DNA from: JACRCT01 sp049841135 | GTDB lineage: Bacteria; Myxococcota; Myxococcia; Myxococcales; UBA5297 | Length of the DNA: 64,000 bases | Direction of reading: 5' to 3' | NCBI GenBank assembly: GCA_049841135.1 | Contig: JASGHK010000007.1 | Span: 124,001-188,000, forward strand | In this document: piece after piece, positions 7,612-18,839 of the stretch | Numbering within the stretch: position 1 is the first letter of the stretch | Layout: each line of letters begins with the position of its first letter | Notes under the pieces: model-generated | Database searches by the model: none | Seen by the model: only the letters and a program-made list of their open reading frames with translations | Told to the model about the DNA's origin: nothing | Position numbers and translations under genes: made by a program

Positions 7612-10080
7612 TCAGCGGTCGAGCGCCTCGCGGACCTTGCCGACCAGCTCCTCGTCCGAGAACGGCTTCTGGAGGAAGACCACGCCCGGCTCGAGCACCC
7701 CCTGCGGCGCGACGATGTCCGCGGTGTAGCCGGAGACGAAGAGGCTGCGCAGCCTGGGGAAGAGCGGGAGCAGCTCGCGCAGCAGCTCGCGGCCGTTCAT
7801 CTCCGGCATGATCACGTCGGTCACCAGCAGGTCGATCTCGCCGGCGTGCTCCTTCGCCTGGCGCAGCGCGTCCCGCGGCGTCTGCGCGGAGAGCACCCGG
7901 TAGCCGTGGCGCTCCAGCATGGAGACGGCCAGCGCGAGCACCGCCTCCTCGTCCTCGACCACGAGCACGGTCTCGTGCCCGCGTCCGGCCGCGAGCGGGG
8001 CCTTGGCGGCCTGCGCGGGCTCCGCCGCCAGCAGGTGGCGGGGCAGGTGGATGCGGAAGGTCGCGCCCTGGCCCGGGGCGCTCTCGACGTCGATGAAGCC
8101 GCCGTTCTGCCGCACCGCGCCGTAGACGGTGGCGAGGCCCAGCCCCGTGCCCTTGCCCACCTCCTTGGTGGTGAAGAAGGGCTCGAACAGCCGCGCCATG
8201 ATCGCCCGGTCCATCCCGTGCCCGTCGTCGCGCACGCTCAGCTGCACGTAGTCGCCGGGCGAGGCGCCGGGGTGCTTCTGGCAGGTGTCCGCGTCGACGC
8301 TGCAGTTGCGGGTGCGCAGCTCGATGTGCCCCACGCCGACGATGGCGTCGCGGGAGTTGAGGCACAGGTTGGCGAGGATCTGGTCGATCTGCGAGGGGTC
8401 GACCTTCACCGGCCACAGCCCCTCACCCGCCTCGAAGCGCAGGTCGATGTCCTCGCCGATGAGCCGGCGCAGCATCTTGAGCGTCGCGCTCACCGTGTCG
8501 TTGAGCGAGAGCACCTGCGGGGCGACGGTCTGCTTGCGCGCGAAGGCCAGCAGCTGCCGGGTCAGGTCGGCGGAGTGGGTGGCCGCCGCGCGGATCTGCT
8601 CCAGGCTCGCGTACAGCGGGTGCTCGGGGGCGAGCTGCGACAGCGACATGCCGGCGTGCCCGAGGATGACACAGAGCATGTTGTTGAAGTCGTGGGCCAC
8701 GCCTCCCGCGAGCCGTCCCACCGACTCCAGCTTCTGCGCCTGGCGCAGCTGCGCCTCCAGCCGCCCCTTCTCGGCCTCGGCGCGCTGGTGGCGCTTGAGG
8801 CTCAAGAGGTTCTGCGCGAACACCGTGAGCAGCTGCTGCTCCTGCAGGGTGTAGGTGCGCGGGGCGCGGACCGAGTCGAAGCCCACGAAGCCCAGGCACT
8901 CGTCCGCCGAGAGGATGGGCACCACCAGGAGGCTCTTGATGTCCTGGAGCTGGAGGACGTCGCGCTTGGTGCCGGGCGGCAGCGCCGCGACGTCGGAGAC
9001 GTTGAGCGCCTCGCCGCGGCGGTGCGCCTCGACCCAGTCGGGGATGACCGTGAGCGGCACGCTCTGAAGCTCGGCGATCATCGGCTCGACGCCGTCGGCG
9101 CACCACTCGTGGGTGTTGGTGGTGGTCTGCCGGACGAAGTCGTAGTCGAAGACGTAGGCCCGGTCGGCGCCCACGAAGCGCGCGAGCTTGCCCAACGACT
9201 CCTGGATGGCGGCGTCGATGCGCTCGACGGGCAGGCCCAGGTACGAGGAGGTGATCTCCATCAGCAGCAGCTGCAGCCGGCTCTTCTCCTGGAGCTTCGC
9301 CTCGGAGCGCTTGCGGCGGGTGATGTCCAGCTCGATGCCGTCCCACAGGAAGTGGCCGCTGGGCAGCGGGCGCGGCGCCGAGGAGAACAGGCTCCAGCGC
9401 TCGCCGCCGGAGGGCAGCCGGATGCGGACCTCCGCGGTGAACGGGGCCAGGGCCGCGATGGCCTGCCGCTCCAGCTCGGCCACCACCGGCGCGTCGTCGG
9501 GGTGGACCTGGCCGTAGATGGCGCGGGCGTCGGCGAGGGCCTGGGCGGCGGTGACTTCGTGCAGGGCCTCGACGCCGGCGCTGAGGTAGGTGAAGCGGCG
9601 CTGCTCGCCGGCGAGGCCGGTGTCGACCTGGTACACGAGCCCCCGCGGCAGGTTGTCGCTGAGCGCCTGGATCCGGGACTCGCTCTCGCGCAGCGCGTCC
9701 TCGGCCCGCTTGCGGGAGGTGACGTCGATGAAGACCCCCGCGACCCGCTCGGCGCCGCCCAGCGTGAGCTTCACCAGGCTGACGTCGGCGAAGACGACCT
9801 GGCCGTCCTGGTGCTGGCAGGGGATGTCGGTCATCTGCGCTTTTTCGCCGCGTGCCACCGCCGCGAACTCGGTCTGCACCCGGCTCATTTCGGCGCTGGG
9901 GTGGATGTCCTCGACTCGTCGCCCCAGCAGGTCGTGCTCGGCGTAGCCGAGGAAGCGGCAGATGGCGGGGTTGGCGTAGACGAACCTGCGCGTGCCCATG
10001 TCCGCGACCAGCAGCCCGGCGCCCAGGCCACGCATGAGCGCCTCGTACTCGCGGACGGATTCGAACAGGACGTTGCTCAT
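7612..10080 (-). CDS. Hybrid sensor histidine kinase (PAS-PAS-GAF-HisKA-HATPase-REC)
   Basis: The 822-aa protein has no transmembrane segment, so it is a cytoplasmic sensor. Domains in order: PAS (~10-130, with YANPAICRFLGY), PAS/PAC (~140-260), GAF (~275-425), HisKA with phosphorylatable His463 in LAGGVAHDFNNML, HATPase with N-box NLCLNSRDA and G-boxes DDGHGM and GKGTGLGLA, and a C-terminal receiver (~703-822) with acceptor Asp755 in VTDVIMPEMNG and Lys in LQKPF. The receiver suggests an internal phosphorelay or feedback. No partner regulator with an output domain is adjacent. It is divergent from the giant gene across a 374-bp intergenic region. Confidence 0.93.
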   Translation of the reverse strand: MSNVLFESVREYEALMRGLGAGLLVADMGTRRFVYANPAICRFLGYAEHDLLGRRVEDIHPSAEMSRVQTEFAAVARGEKAQMTDIPCQHQDGQVVFADVSLVKLTLGGAERVAGVFIDVTSRKRAEDALRESESRIQALSDNLPRGLVYQVDTGLAGEQRRFTYLSAGVEALHEVTAAQALADARAIYGQVHPDDAPVVAELERQAIAALAPFTAEVRIRLPSGGERWSLFSSAPRPLPSGHFLWDGIELDITRRKRSEAKLQEKSRLQLLLMEITSSYLGLPVERIDAAIQESLGKLARFVGADRAYVFDYDFVRQTTTNTHEWCADGVEPMIAELQSVPLTVIPDWVEAHRRGEALNVSDVAALPPGTKRDVLQLQDIKSLLVVPILSADECLGFVGFDSVRAPRTYTLQEQQLLTVFAQNLLSLKRHQRAEAEKGRLEAQLRQAQKLESVGRLAGGVAHDFNNMLCVILGHAGMSLSQLAPEHPLYASLEQIRAAATHSADLTRQLLAFARKQTVAPQVLSLNDTVSATLKMLRRLIGEDIDLRFEAGEGLWPVKVDPSQIDQILANLCLNSRDAIVGVGHIELRTRNCSVDADTCQKHPGASPGDYVQLSVRDDGHGMDRAIMARLFEPFFTTKEVGKGTGLGLATVYGAVRQNGGFIDVESAPGQGATFRIHLPRHLLAAEPAQAAKAPLAAGRGHETVLVVEDEEAVLALAVSMLERHGYRVLSAQTPRDALRQAKEHAGEIDLLVTDVIMPEMNGRELLRELLPLFPRLRSLFVSGYTADIVAPQGVLEPGVVFLQKPFSDEELVGKVREALDR

Positions 10081-10154
10081 CGGGCGACAGCCTGATCCGG
10101 CGGGCTGGGGATGTCCAGCGCCGCCGCGCTCCCTTGGATGGGGTGGGGCCCGAC

Positions 10155-10182
10155 GGGCTTCGGGCTTCGGGCTTCGGGCTTC
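10155..10182. repeat. Heptamer tandem repeat in a 374-bp intergenic region
   Basis: Four perfect copies of GGGCTTC lie in the 10081-10454 gap between the divergent hybrid kinase and giant gene. The rest of the gap is GC-rich and holds no gene. A possible -10-like GTTATC near 10390 is the only promoter hint for the giant gene. Confidence 0.7.
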
Positions 10183-10454
10183 GGACCTCGGGCACCTGCA
10201 GGCCGGTGGCTTGACCCGAAGTCCGAGGCCCAGGCCCGCGCGCCGAAGCCCGCCGTCCGCGAGTCCCGGTCCAGCGGCGCAGGCCGCGGCCTGCGTAAGG
10301 TATGTCAGTCCTCATCAACATGGACCGCGGCCCTTTTCGCGGTGCGGCGAGCGCCCCAGGCTCCTCGCGGGCACGCCGCCCCCTGTTCCGTTATCGTCTT
10401 CCGGCCAGGCGGGGTGGCGAGACACGCGCCCTCCGCCCCTTTTCCGGAGGACGC

Positions 10455-13400
10455 ATGGACCTGCAGCCGCTGGAGTCGTTCGCGCTCGCCGAGGACCGCG
10501 CCAAGGCGCTCGAGCAGCTCATCCCCGGCACCGAGGACTACTACTTCCACGCCTGCCTGCTGCACGAGCAGAGGGGCGAGCTGGGCGAGGTGCAGGCGCT
10601 GCTGGACCCGTGGAACAAGCGCCACGGGGAGACCTCGCTCTTCTGCGAGATCCGCAACCGGCTGAAGCTGTTGCGCTACGGCCAGGCGCCGAAGGAGACG
10701 CTGAGGTACCTGCGAGACCAGCTGGGCCTGTCGTTCGACCACCAGCCAATCGAGGACGGCGCCAAGACCCGCTACCCGACCCGGCTCGAGGAGAAGGAGC
10801 TTCTCCCGCGCCGCGATCCGCAGCGAGGGCCTGGCGCGAAGCAACTCCTCCGACCTCTCGGGCTTCAAGGACGCGGCCCTGGACTGGCTGCTCGACGACG
10901 AGAAGCTCGAGGGGAACCGGCTGCGCGCGCTGCTCTCCCGCCTGCGCCGGCCCGACCACCCGCGTCTGGTGGAGCTCGTGGCCGCCGAGCTCAAGAGCAA
11001 GCACACGAGCGGCTTCGGCGCCCTCTCCATCCACAACCTCTTGCTCCAGGACCAGCTCGTCGCATTGGCGAAGAAGGTCCCCGACCTGGACAAGGACGAG
11101 CGCTATGTGCGCGCCCGTCTGGTGAAGCTGCGCCCGGGTCCGGACGACGACTGGCAGCTCGACCCCGCGGTGCGGAAGGGCTACCTCGACCGGCTCTGGG
11201 ACTTCGCCAGGGACCTGGCGCCGCGCTTCGGCTCGCTCAAGGCGCACGTGCTCTTCCACCGGCTGGAGCACGACCGGCGGCAGGGCGTCTACGACCGTGA
11301 GCGCTTCATGGCCTACGTGAAGCTGCCGCGGCAGGTCGGCTACGCGAGCCCCAAGTACCTCGACCAGTTCCGCAGCTCCGACGATCCCGTGTTCTCGCTG
11401 GGGCAGGACTGGGGGACCCTGCTCAGCGCCGTCGGCAACGACGAGCCGCTGGTCCGCGACTACCTCGCCCACTTCTTCCTGGACGCCCAGGACACCAGGC
11501 CCTTCGCCACCTACATGGAAGACGGCTTCCTCAAGGAGGTCTTCGCCACCACCATGGTGCTGGGCGGCGTGGGCGACATGGAGAAGTGGTACTCGCTGCT
11601 CGACAACCCCAGCTTCTACCAGCAGCTGAAGGACCGGGTGGAGCTGGAGTTCGCGCCGACCAACAAGAGCCGCTTCCGCGCGAACGAGCCGGTCTCGCTG
11701 ACCCTCGACGTCAAGAACGTCCCGACGCTGGTGGTGAAGGTCTTCGAGATCAACGCGCTCAACTACTTCCTGGCCCACGGCCGCGAGGTGGACACCAGCG
11801 TCGACCTCGACGGCCTGGTGGCGAGCGACGAGCAGACCTACCAGTACGGCGAGCCGCCGCTGCGCCGGGTGCGCCGCACCTTCGACTTCCCGTCGCTCTC
11901 CCGGCCGGGCGTGTTCGTGGTCGAGTTCATCGGCGGCGGCATCAGCTCGCGCGCGCTCGTCCACAAGGGCCGGCTGCGCTGCCTGGAGCGCGTCGGCTCC
12001 GCCGGGCACGTCTTCACCGTCCTCGACGAGGACCGCAAGCCGCTGCCCGCGGCCACCCTCTGGCTGGGCGGCCGCGAGTACCGGCCCGATACGGACGGCG
12101 CCATCCGCGTGCCGTTCAGCACCAGCCCGGGCCGCGTGCAGGTCCTGCTGCGCGACGGCAACGTCACGACCCTGGAGGCCTTCCAGCACCAGGCGGAGGG
12201 CCCCCTGCTGGTGGCCGGCATCTACTGCGACCGCGAGAGCCTGCTCAAGAAGCGCGAGGCGCAGGTGGTCGTCCGCCCGACGCTCACGGTGACCGGCGTG
12301 CCGGCGAGCCTGGAGCTGCTCGAGGAGGTGACGCTGGTCATCGCCTCCACCGACCGCGACGGCGTGGGCGCGACGATGGAGGTGAAGGGCTTCAAGCTCT
12401 TCGAGGACCAAGAGTCGGTCCACACCTTCCAGGTGCCCGAGAACCTCTCGTCGATCGCCTTCACGCTGCGCGCCAAGGTCAAGAACCTCTCGCAGGGCCG
12501 CACCGTCGACCTCGCCGACACCCGCGGCTTCCAGCTCAACGGCATCGACGGCACGGCCTCCATCGACGACGTCCACCTCTCGCGCACCGCCGCGGGCTTC
12601 GTGGCCTACCTGCTCGGCAAGAGCGGCGAGCCCAAGCCGAACGTGGCGGTCAACGTCCAGCTGCAGCACCGCGAGCTCGTGCCGGCGCTGCACCGCACGC
12701 TGCAGACCGACGAGGCGGGCCGCATCGAGCTCGGCCACCTGCGCGGCGTGGAGCGCGTGACCCTCTCGACGCCCTCGGGCATCACCGAGAGCTGGCCGGT
12801 CGCCCAGGACCGCTGCCGGCGCGAGGGCGTGCTCCACGTGCGGGCGGGCGAGCCGGTGCGGGTGCCGTTCGCCGACGTCGAGCCGCTGGGGGCCGCGGGC
12901 TACCCGGACGCGGAGGGCAAGACCAGCAAGAGGAAGCGGAAGCTGGAGCGCGCCGACGCGGCGCTGCTCGAACGCCGGGCGAACACCTACCTCGCCGATC
13001 GGTTCGACTCGCTCTCGCTGGGCGACGGCTTCCTGGAGATCGCCGGGCTGCCCGCCGGCGACTACGAGCTGTGGCTCAAGAACGAGGGAGCTGTCCTGAC
13101 CCTGCGCGCGGTGCCCGGCGTGGACGTGGGCAGCGTGGTGGCCGGCGAGAAGCGCCACGCGGAGCGCAACGCGGCCAAGCCGGTGCAGCTCGCCGCCGTC
13201 GAGGCGACGGACGCCGAGCTCCGCCTGCGGCTGGCGAACGCCGGACCGCGCACCCGCGTGCACGTCTTCGCGAGCCGGTTCGTGCCCGCGCACGATGCCT
13301 TCGACGAGCTCGGACGGGTGCCGCTGCGTGCGCCCCGGGCGGTGGAACTCTCGGCGGCGCCCTCGCACTATGTCTCCGGGCGCGACCTGGGCGACGAGGT

Positions 13401-16400
13401 CCGCTACGTGCTGGAGCGCCGGTTCGCGACCAAGCTGCCGGGCAACATGCTCGCGCGGCCGGGGCTGCTCCTGAACCCGTGGGCGGTGCGCAGCACCTCG
13501 ACCGCGATCCAGGAGGCCGCGGCGGGCGGCGCCTACGCGCCCTCGCCCCAGCCGGCGATGGCCGCGGCCTGCGCGCCGCCGCCCCCGCCCGCGCCGATCG
13601 CCGGGCAGGGCCGGGCGTTCGCCAACCTGGACTTCCTGGGCAAGCCCGCCGCGATCTTCGCGAACCTCGTCCCCGACAAGGACGGCGTCGTGAAGGTGCC
13701 GCGGCAGGCGCTGGCCCACGCCAGCGCGCTGCGCGTGGTGGTGGTCGCGCCCCAGGTCACCGCGGTGCGCGACGTGCTGCTGCCCGAGCCGGCGACGGAG
13801 CCCGAGGACTTGCGCCTGCGCCTGGCGTTGCCCGCCGGCGAGCACTACAGCGAGAAGAAGGAGATCAGCGTCCTCGCCGAGAAGGAGGCGCTGACCGTCG
13901 CGGACATCACCACCTCCAAGGTCGAGGTCTACGACTCCCTGGCCAAGGTCTGGCGGCTCTTTGCGACGGTCTCCGGCAACGCCGAGATGGCCAAGTTCGC
14001 GTTCGTGCTGGGCTGGCCCGGGCTGTCCGAGGAGGAGAAGCGCGCCAAGTACAGCGAGTTCGCCTGCCACGAGCTGAGCTTCTTCCTCTCCCGCAAGGCG
14101 CCGGAGTTCTTCGAGGCGGTGGTCAAGCCGTACCTGAGGAACAAGCGGGACAAGACGTTCATGGACCACTACCTGCTGGGCGACGACCTGTCCGGCTACC
14201 GCAAGAGCTGGGCGTTCGGCCGGCTGAACATCGTCGAGCGGATCCTGCTCGCCCGAAGGATCGACGACGAGGGCGGGCCCATCGCGCGCCATGCCCAGGA
14301 GCTCGACGAGCTGCTGCCGCGCGACCTGGAGCACGCCGACCAGCTGTTCCGCATGGCCATCGAGTCGAGCGCGTTGGAGGGCGGCGACGACCTGGGCATC
14401 GCCAAGCAGGGTGCGGCGGTCGAGCAGGAGCGGCTGGCGAACCTGGGCCCGGCGATGGCCGACCTGCGCAGCGTCATGACGGGCGGGTTCGGCGGCAAGG
14501 GCGGGGGCGGGGCGCCGGGAGGGCCTCCTCCTCCGCCCAAGGCCCGGCCCGCAGAGGCTCGGCGAGCGGCGGCGCCCATGAAGAAGCTGGCCAGGGAGAA
14601 GGCGGCCGCCTTCGACGACGAGGCCGACGGGTTCATGGCCCGCGAGGCGGAAGAGATGGCGGCGCCGTGCGCGGAGGTCTGCGACGAGCCGGACTTCGGC
14701 CGCGCCGACAAGGACGCCCGCGCCCGGGTGCAGCAGTTCTTCCAGCAGGTCGACAAGACCCAGGAGTGGGCCGAGAACGACTACTGGCACCTCACCCGCG
14801 ACCAGATGGGGCCGGAGCTCATCACCATCAACCCCTTCTGGCGCGACTTCGCCGCGCACCGCGGGACCGGACCGTTCCTCTCCAAGAACCTGGCCTACGC
14901 CTGCCGCAGCTTCACCGAGCTGATGCTGGCGCTCGCCGTGCTCGACCTGCCGTTCGAGTCCGCGCGGCCGGAGGTCGCCTTCCAGGGCGCGAGGATGACG
15001 CTCACCGGCAAGGGCCGCAGCGTCGCCTTCCACAAGGAGATTAAGCCGGCCGAGCCCGCGGCGGAGCGGGTGCCGGTGCTGGTGAGCCAGAACTACTTCC
15101 GCGACGACGACCGGCGCCGCTACGTCGACGGCGAGGAGGTGGACAAGTACGTCGCCGGCGAGTTCCTGGTGAACGTCGTCTACTCCTGCCAGGTGGTCCT
15201 CACCAACCCCACCTCCACCCACCAGAAGCTCGACCTGCTCCTGCAGATCCCGCGCGGGGCGGTGCCGGTGCGCTCGGGCTTCTACACCCAGGGCAAGCAC
15301 CTCGAGCTGTCCGGCTACGCCACCGAGTCGCTGGAGTACGCCTTCTACTTCCCGGCGCCCGGCAAGTTCCCGCACTTCCCGGTGCACGTGGCCAAGAACG
15401 AGAAGCTGGTCGCCTTCGCCGAGCCCCAGGAGCTCGACGTCGTCACCGAGCCGAGCGTCGTCGACAAGGAGTCCTGGGCGTACGTCTCGCAGCACGGGAC
15501 GACTGGGGACGTGCTCGCCTGGATGGAGAAGAACAACGTCGAGCGGATCGCCCGCGCCGACGAGCGGGGCGTCGTCGGTCTGGACCTCGTCGCCTGGCGC
15601 ATGCGCAGCGACCGCGGCTTCTACGACGCGTGCCTGTCGCTCTTGGAGAAGCGGCACGTGTTCAGCCCGACGCTGTGGGCCTACGCGGTGCACCACGACG
15701 ACGTGCCGCGCATCCGCGAGCTGCTCCTGCACCAGGACGCGTTCCTCGATCAGACGGGGATGATTCTTTCCAGCCCGCTGGTCGACATCGATCCGGTCGT
15801 CCGCGGCCGGTACGAGCACCTCGAGTACTCGCCGCTCGTCAACGCGCGCACGCAGAAGCTGGGCGCGACCCGCAAGATCCTCAACGACCGGCTCTCGCAG
15901 CAGTGGACCCGGCTCCTGGGGATGCTGCGCTACCGGGCGAAGCTCACCAAGGGCGACCGGCTGGGCGTCGCCTACTACCTGTTCCTGCAGGACCGCACCG
16001 CCGAGGCGCTGGCGATGCTCGACTCGGCCGGCCCGGTCGGCGGCGAGACGGCGCTGCAGCACGAGTACCTGAAGGTCTACGCCGCGTTCTTCCGCGAGCA
16101 GGCCGCCGAGGCGCGCGCCATCGCCGAGCGGTACAAGGACCACCCGGTCGACAAGTGGCGCAGCCTGTTCCGCAACGCGCTCTCGCAGCTCGACGAGCTG
16201 ACCGGCGCGGCGCCCCAGGTGGCCGACGACAAGGACCGCGATCAGCGGCAGGCGCGGGCGGTCTCCGCCGAGCCGGACTTCGACTTCACCATCGAGAAGA
16301 AGGCGGTCGCGGTCGGCTACCAGAACCTGGCGGCGGTCCGGGTCAACTACTACCGGATGGACGTCGAGCTGCTCTTCTCGCGCCAGCCGTTCCTGCAGCA

Positions 16401-16845
16401 GCAGAGCGACCAGTTCTCGTTCATCAAGCCCAACCGGACCGACGAGGTCGCGCTGCCGGCGGGCGGCCGCACGCATTCCTTCGACCTGCCCAAGGAGTTC
16501 GCGGGCGCGAATGTGGTGGTGGAGCTGGTCGCCGAAGGCAGGCGCAAGTCGCAGGCGTACTACTCCAACGAGCTGCGCGTGTCGGTCGTGGAGACCTTCG
16601 GGCAGGTCCGGGTGCTGCACGGCCCGACCGGCCAGCCGCTCAGCAAGACCTACGTGAAGGTCTATGCGCGGATGCAGGGCGGGGCGGTGAAGTTCTTCAA
16701 GGACGGCTACACCGACCTGCGCGGCGCGTTCGACTACGCGAGCCTCTCCACCGACGAGCTCGACCGCGTCGAGCGCTTCTCGCTGCTGGTGCTCAGCGAG
16801 AGCCACGGCTCGGTCATCCGCGAGGCGGCGCCGCCGAAGCGGTAG
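10455..16845 (+). CDS. Giant (~2130 aa) macroglobulin-like protein, one frameshift in this sequence
   Basis: ATG 10455 follows GGAGG at 10446-10450. The frame changes at GAGCTTC 10797-10803. Dropping one T gives GAGCTC and the smooth reading EEKELSRAAIRSEG, so I treat this as one gene. No signal peptide or membrane segment is seen, so it is probably cytosolic. The N-terminal ~200 residues look TPR-like (YYFHACLLHEQRGELGEVQ). Residues ~400-1000 contain successive beta-sandwich-like segments (FRANEPVSLTLDVKN, TRVHVFASRFVPAHDAF) similar in style to macroglobulin MG domains. A Pro/Ala-rich hinge (GGPPPPPKARPAEARRA) precedes a second structured half with a TPR-like stretch and a final beta domain (VETFGQVRVLHGPTGQPLS). 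No CGEQ-type thioester is present, so it is not a canonical alpha-2-macroglobulin. Function is unknown. Confidence 0.8.
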
Positions 16846-16919
16846 GGGCGGTGCGGGGTGCTGAAGATAGGCAGCTACTTTGTGACATGAGTTGGCGCTC
16901 GGCTCGCGTCGGGGCTTAG

Positions 16920-17001
16920 GTCCATCGCGTCCATTGCGTTCATCAAGTCCATTCATCCATTGACGCAATGGACTTGATGGACCCCGATGGACGCCATGGA
17001 C
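16920..17001. repeat. Inverted array of 9-bp-spaced GTCCAT/ATGGAC units
   Basis: GTCCAT (or GTTCAT) occurs at 16920, 16929, 16938 and 16947, then a CATCCAT. The complement ATGGAC follows at 16968, 16977, 16987 and 16996. Spacing is 9, 9, 9 and 9, 10, 9. The whole folds into a long imperfect hairpin in which the arms could pair in several registers. It lies between the giant gene and a lipoprotein gene (stop 16845, start 17082). Confidence 0.8.
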
Positions 17002-17081
17002 GCGGTTTGACTGGCGAACCGTGCCAGAGGATCGCCAGGCGGGCTCGCGGCAACTCATGCGTCATGAAAAGGGGCAACGAC

Positions 17082-18035
17082 ATGAAGGCCGTCCGTCTCG
17101 CGCTGCTCGCGGTCCTCCTCGCCTCTTGCGGCGCCCTCGGCGAGCCACAGTGGCCTGGCACCTACTCCACCACCGGCACCTGGGACCTGGGCGGGCCGCT
17201 CGCCAACGACCGCACTGTCGGCGACGCCGTCGCGGACCTGCTCACCGAGCAGCTCGTCGAAACCCTGGGCATTCCGTCGCTCGTCCAGGACGAGGCCGAG
17301 GCGCTGGTCGACAAGGCGGTGCGGCCTGCGGTGAAAGCGGTGGTCGACCCGAACGCGCCGAAGGAGCTCGAGCCCGGCGGCGTGGTCTACCAGGCGCTCG
17401 GCGCGACGCTCGCGCAGATCAAGGTGGAGAGCGAGCTGACGCTGGAGAAGGGCCTGCTGCCGGGGAGCCTGAAGGGAAAGGAGACCTTCGCGGCCTTCTC
17501 CTTCGAGCGCGAGGGCAAGACCTACGTGCTCGAGGCCAAGGAGCTGAACGAGGTGGGCGTCGCCATCACCGCGGAGTGGAAGGGCCAGGAGACGAAGACC
17601 AACGCCCTCGAGATCGACGCGCACGAGGTGGAGATCGAGTTCGGCGAGCTGGTGCAGAAGATCGCGGACCTCGTGGTCGACGTCGCCGGCCAGGGTGAGC
17701 TCAAGGGCAAGGTCCAGGCCGCGGTCTCGTGCGAGCAGATCGCTTCCAGGATCTCCCCGAACGGAACGGGGCTCATGGTCAAGGTCGGCGACTGGAGCGG
17801 TGGCTTGAGCGACCAGCAGATCAAGGATGCGTGTGGCAAGGCGGTCCCGAAGATCGAGGAGCAGGTGCTCGGGCTCTTCTCCAAGGGGACGACCATCGAG
17901 CTGGGCGGCTCGGCCACCTACGACGCTGCGGCGCGCCAGCTCAAGAGCGGCGACGACTTCGGCGGGCTCATCGGAATCGCGCCGCGGCCGGTGGCGCCGC
18001 GGCTGAAGGCTTCGGTCGTGGCCACCCGGAAGTAG
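17082..18035 (+). CDS. Lipoprotein of unknown function
   Basis: ATG 17082 has AAGGGG 7 nt upstream and begins a clean lipoprotein signal (MKAVRLALLAVLLASC, lipobox LASC). An upstream in-frame extension would run into the hexamer repeat and is unlikely. The 317-aa product has a mature part rich in charged helices and short beta segments (TLIKVESELTLEKG-like, FSFEREGKTYVLEAKELNEVG) and two cysteines near residues ~225 and ~260. No family is recognised. It ends one base before the convergent M15-like peptidase gene. Confidence 0.72.
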   Translation: MKAVRLALLAVLLASCGALGEPQWPGTYSTTGTWDLGGPLANDRTVGDAVADLLTEQLVETLGIPSLVQDEAEALVDKAVRPAVKAVVDPNAPKELEPGGVVYQALGATLAQIKVESELTLEKGLLPGSLKGKETFAAFSFEREGKTYVLEAKELNEVGVAITAEWKGQETKTNALEIDAHEVEIEFGELVQKIADLVVDVAGQGELKGKVQAAVSCEQIASRISPNGTGLMVKVGDWSGGLSDQQIKDACGKAVPKIEEQVLGLFSKGTTIELGGSATYDAAARQLKSGDDFGGLIGIAPRPVAPRLKASVVATRK

Positions 18036-18036
18036 C

Positions 18037-18599
18037 TCACCAGGTCCGGTAGCGCCACACGTCCACGTGGAAGCGGGTGCCGGAGTAGAGGCCAAGCCCC
18101 CACTGGGTCTCCTTGCCCTTGGCCTTCCACAGCCGGGTGAGCTTCGCGTGCAGGTCCTTGCGCGCGACTGCGTTCTTCGGCTGCAGGTCGAGCGCGCCGA
18201 AGGTGCAGTGGCGGCTCCGGCGGGCTCCTCCGGCAGGTTCGTTGTACGCCTCGGTCCGGTAGGCGCTCATCACCTCGAGCTCGCCCAGCTCCGGCACCAG
18301 CTCCTTCTGCACGAAGCGCAGCACCGGCACGATGTTGGGCCACAGCTCCTTGGGCGGAACACGAACGGCGCGGCCTTCAATTCCTCCCAGTCGGTGCCTT
18401 GGCGCAGGAGCTGGGAAGGCTCGATGACCCGGTCGACGTGCTGGCTCTTCAGGTAGGCGACGAACTCGTCGAACGCGGCCTGGTTCGCCGGCTTGGAGAT
18501 GAAGGCCTCCCACTCCTCCTGCCCGGGCGGCTCGGAACGCGCGCAGGCGGTCGACATGAAGAAGGCGACCGCGAAGGAGAGGAGGGCAGCGCGAGGCAT
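18037..18599 (-). CDS. M15-like D,D-peptidase family lipoprotein, one frameshift in this sequence
   Basis: ATG 18599 has GGAGG upstream and starts a signal peptide with a lipobox-like STAC (MPRAALLSFAVAFFMSTAC). After the frame change the C-terminal ~90 residues show the zinc-peptidase pattern of D-Ala-D-Ala carboxypeptidase/DUF882-like proteins: MSAYRTEAYN, SRHCTFGALDLQ (His and Asp ligands), GLGLY and RFHVDVWRY (second His). The shift is near 18352-18354, where one extra C in a CCC run (minus strand) would join VFR to PKELWPNIVPVL. This is a homopolymer error rather than the GAGCTC type. The likely role is trimming of peptidoglycan stem peptides. It converges on the lipoprotein gene with a 1-bp gap. 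Confidence 0.7.
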
Positions 18600-18791
18600 C
18601 TGGACCTCCGAAAGCAAGACCATCTTCCGCGGTAGAGCAAGCAGCGCGCCAGGGGACGGGCGCGTCGCTTCGCCAGCGGATTCGCGACGTCCTCGCAGCA
18701 GGCGCGGCTGGCCAGGCACACCCAGGTGTGGCTGCCCGTCGCCGCGGTCGGCCCGGGTACGGTATGGAACTGGCTTCGCCCGGAGGTCCCC

Positions 18792-18839
18792 ATGCGTCGC
18801 AGGCTCGTCGACAAGCCCGCTCGGCCAGCGGCGGGGTGA
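18792..18839 (+). CDS. Possible 15-codon leader ORF before the radical SAM gene
   Basis: ATG 18792 has an excellent site (GGAGG at 18782-18786, 5-nt spacer). The ORF encodes MRRRLVDKPARPAAG and its TGA overlaps the GTG start of the next gene (GTGA). This could be a translationally coupled leader. Alternatively it could be the true N-terminus of the radical SAM protein, if one base is miscalled here. Confidence 0.4.
   Translation: MRRRLVDKPARPAAG

Noticed and set aside
10155..10182. GGGCTTC repeats as a CRISPR-like array
   Set aside because: There are only four 7-bp units without spacers; it is a simple tandem repeat.
10455..16845. Canonical alpha-2-macroglobulin assignment for the giant protein
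   Set aside because: No CxEQ thioester and no export signal; only a general MG-like resemblance is supported.
10519..17058. A 2179-codon open frame on the minus strand across the giant gene
   Set aside because: It is antisense to a gene with strong protein character, and its translation is dominated by Leu/Arg/Ala/Val-His runs typical of GC-rich shadow frames.
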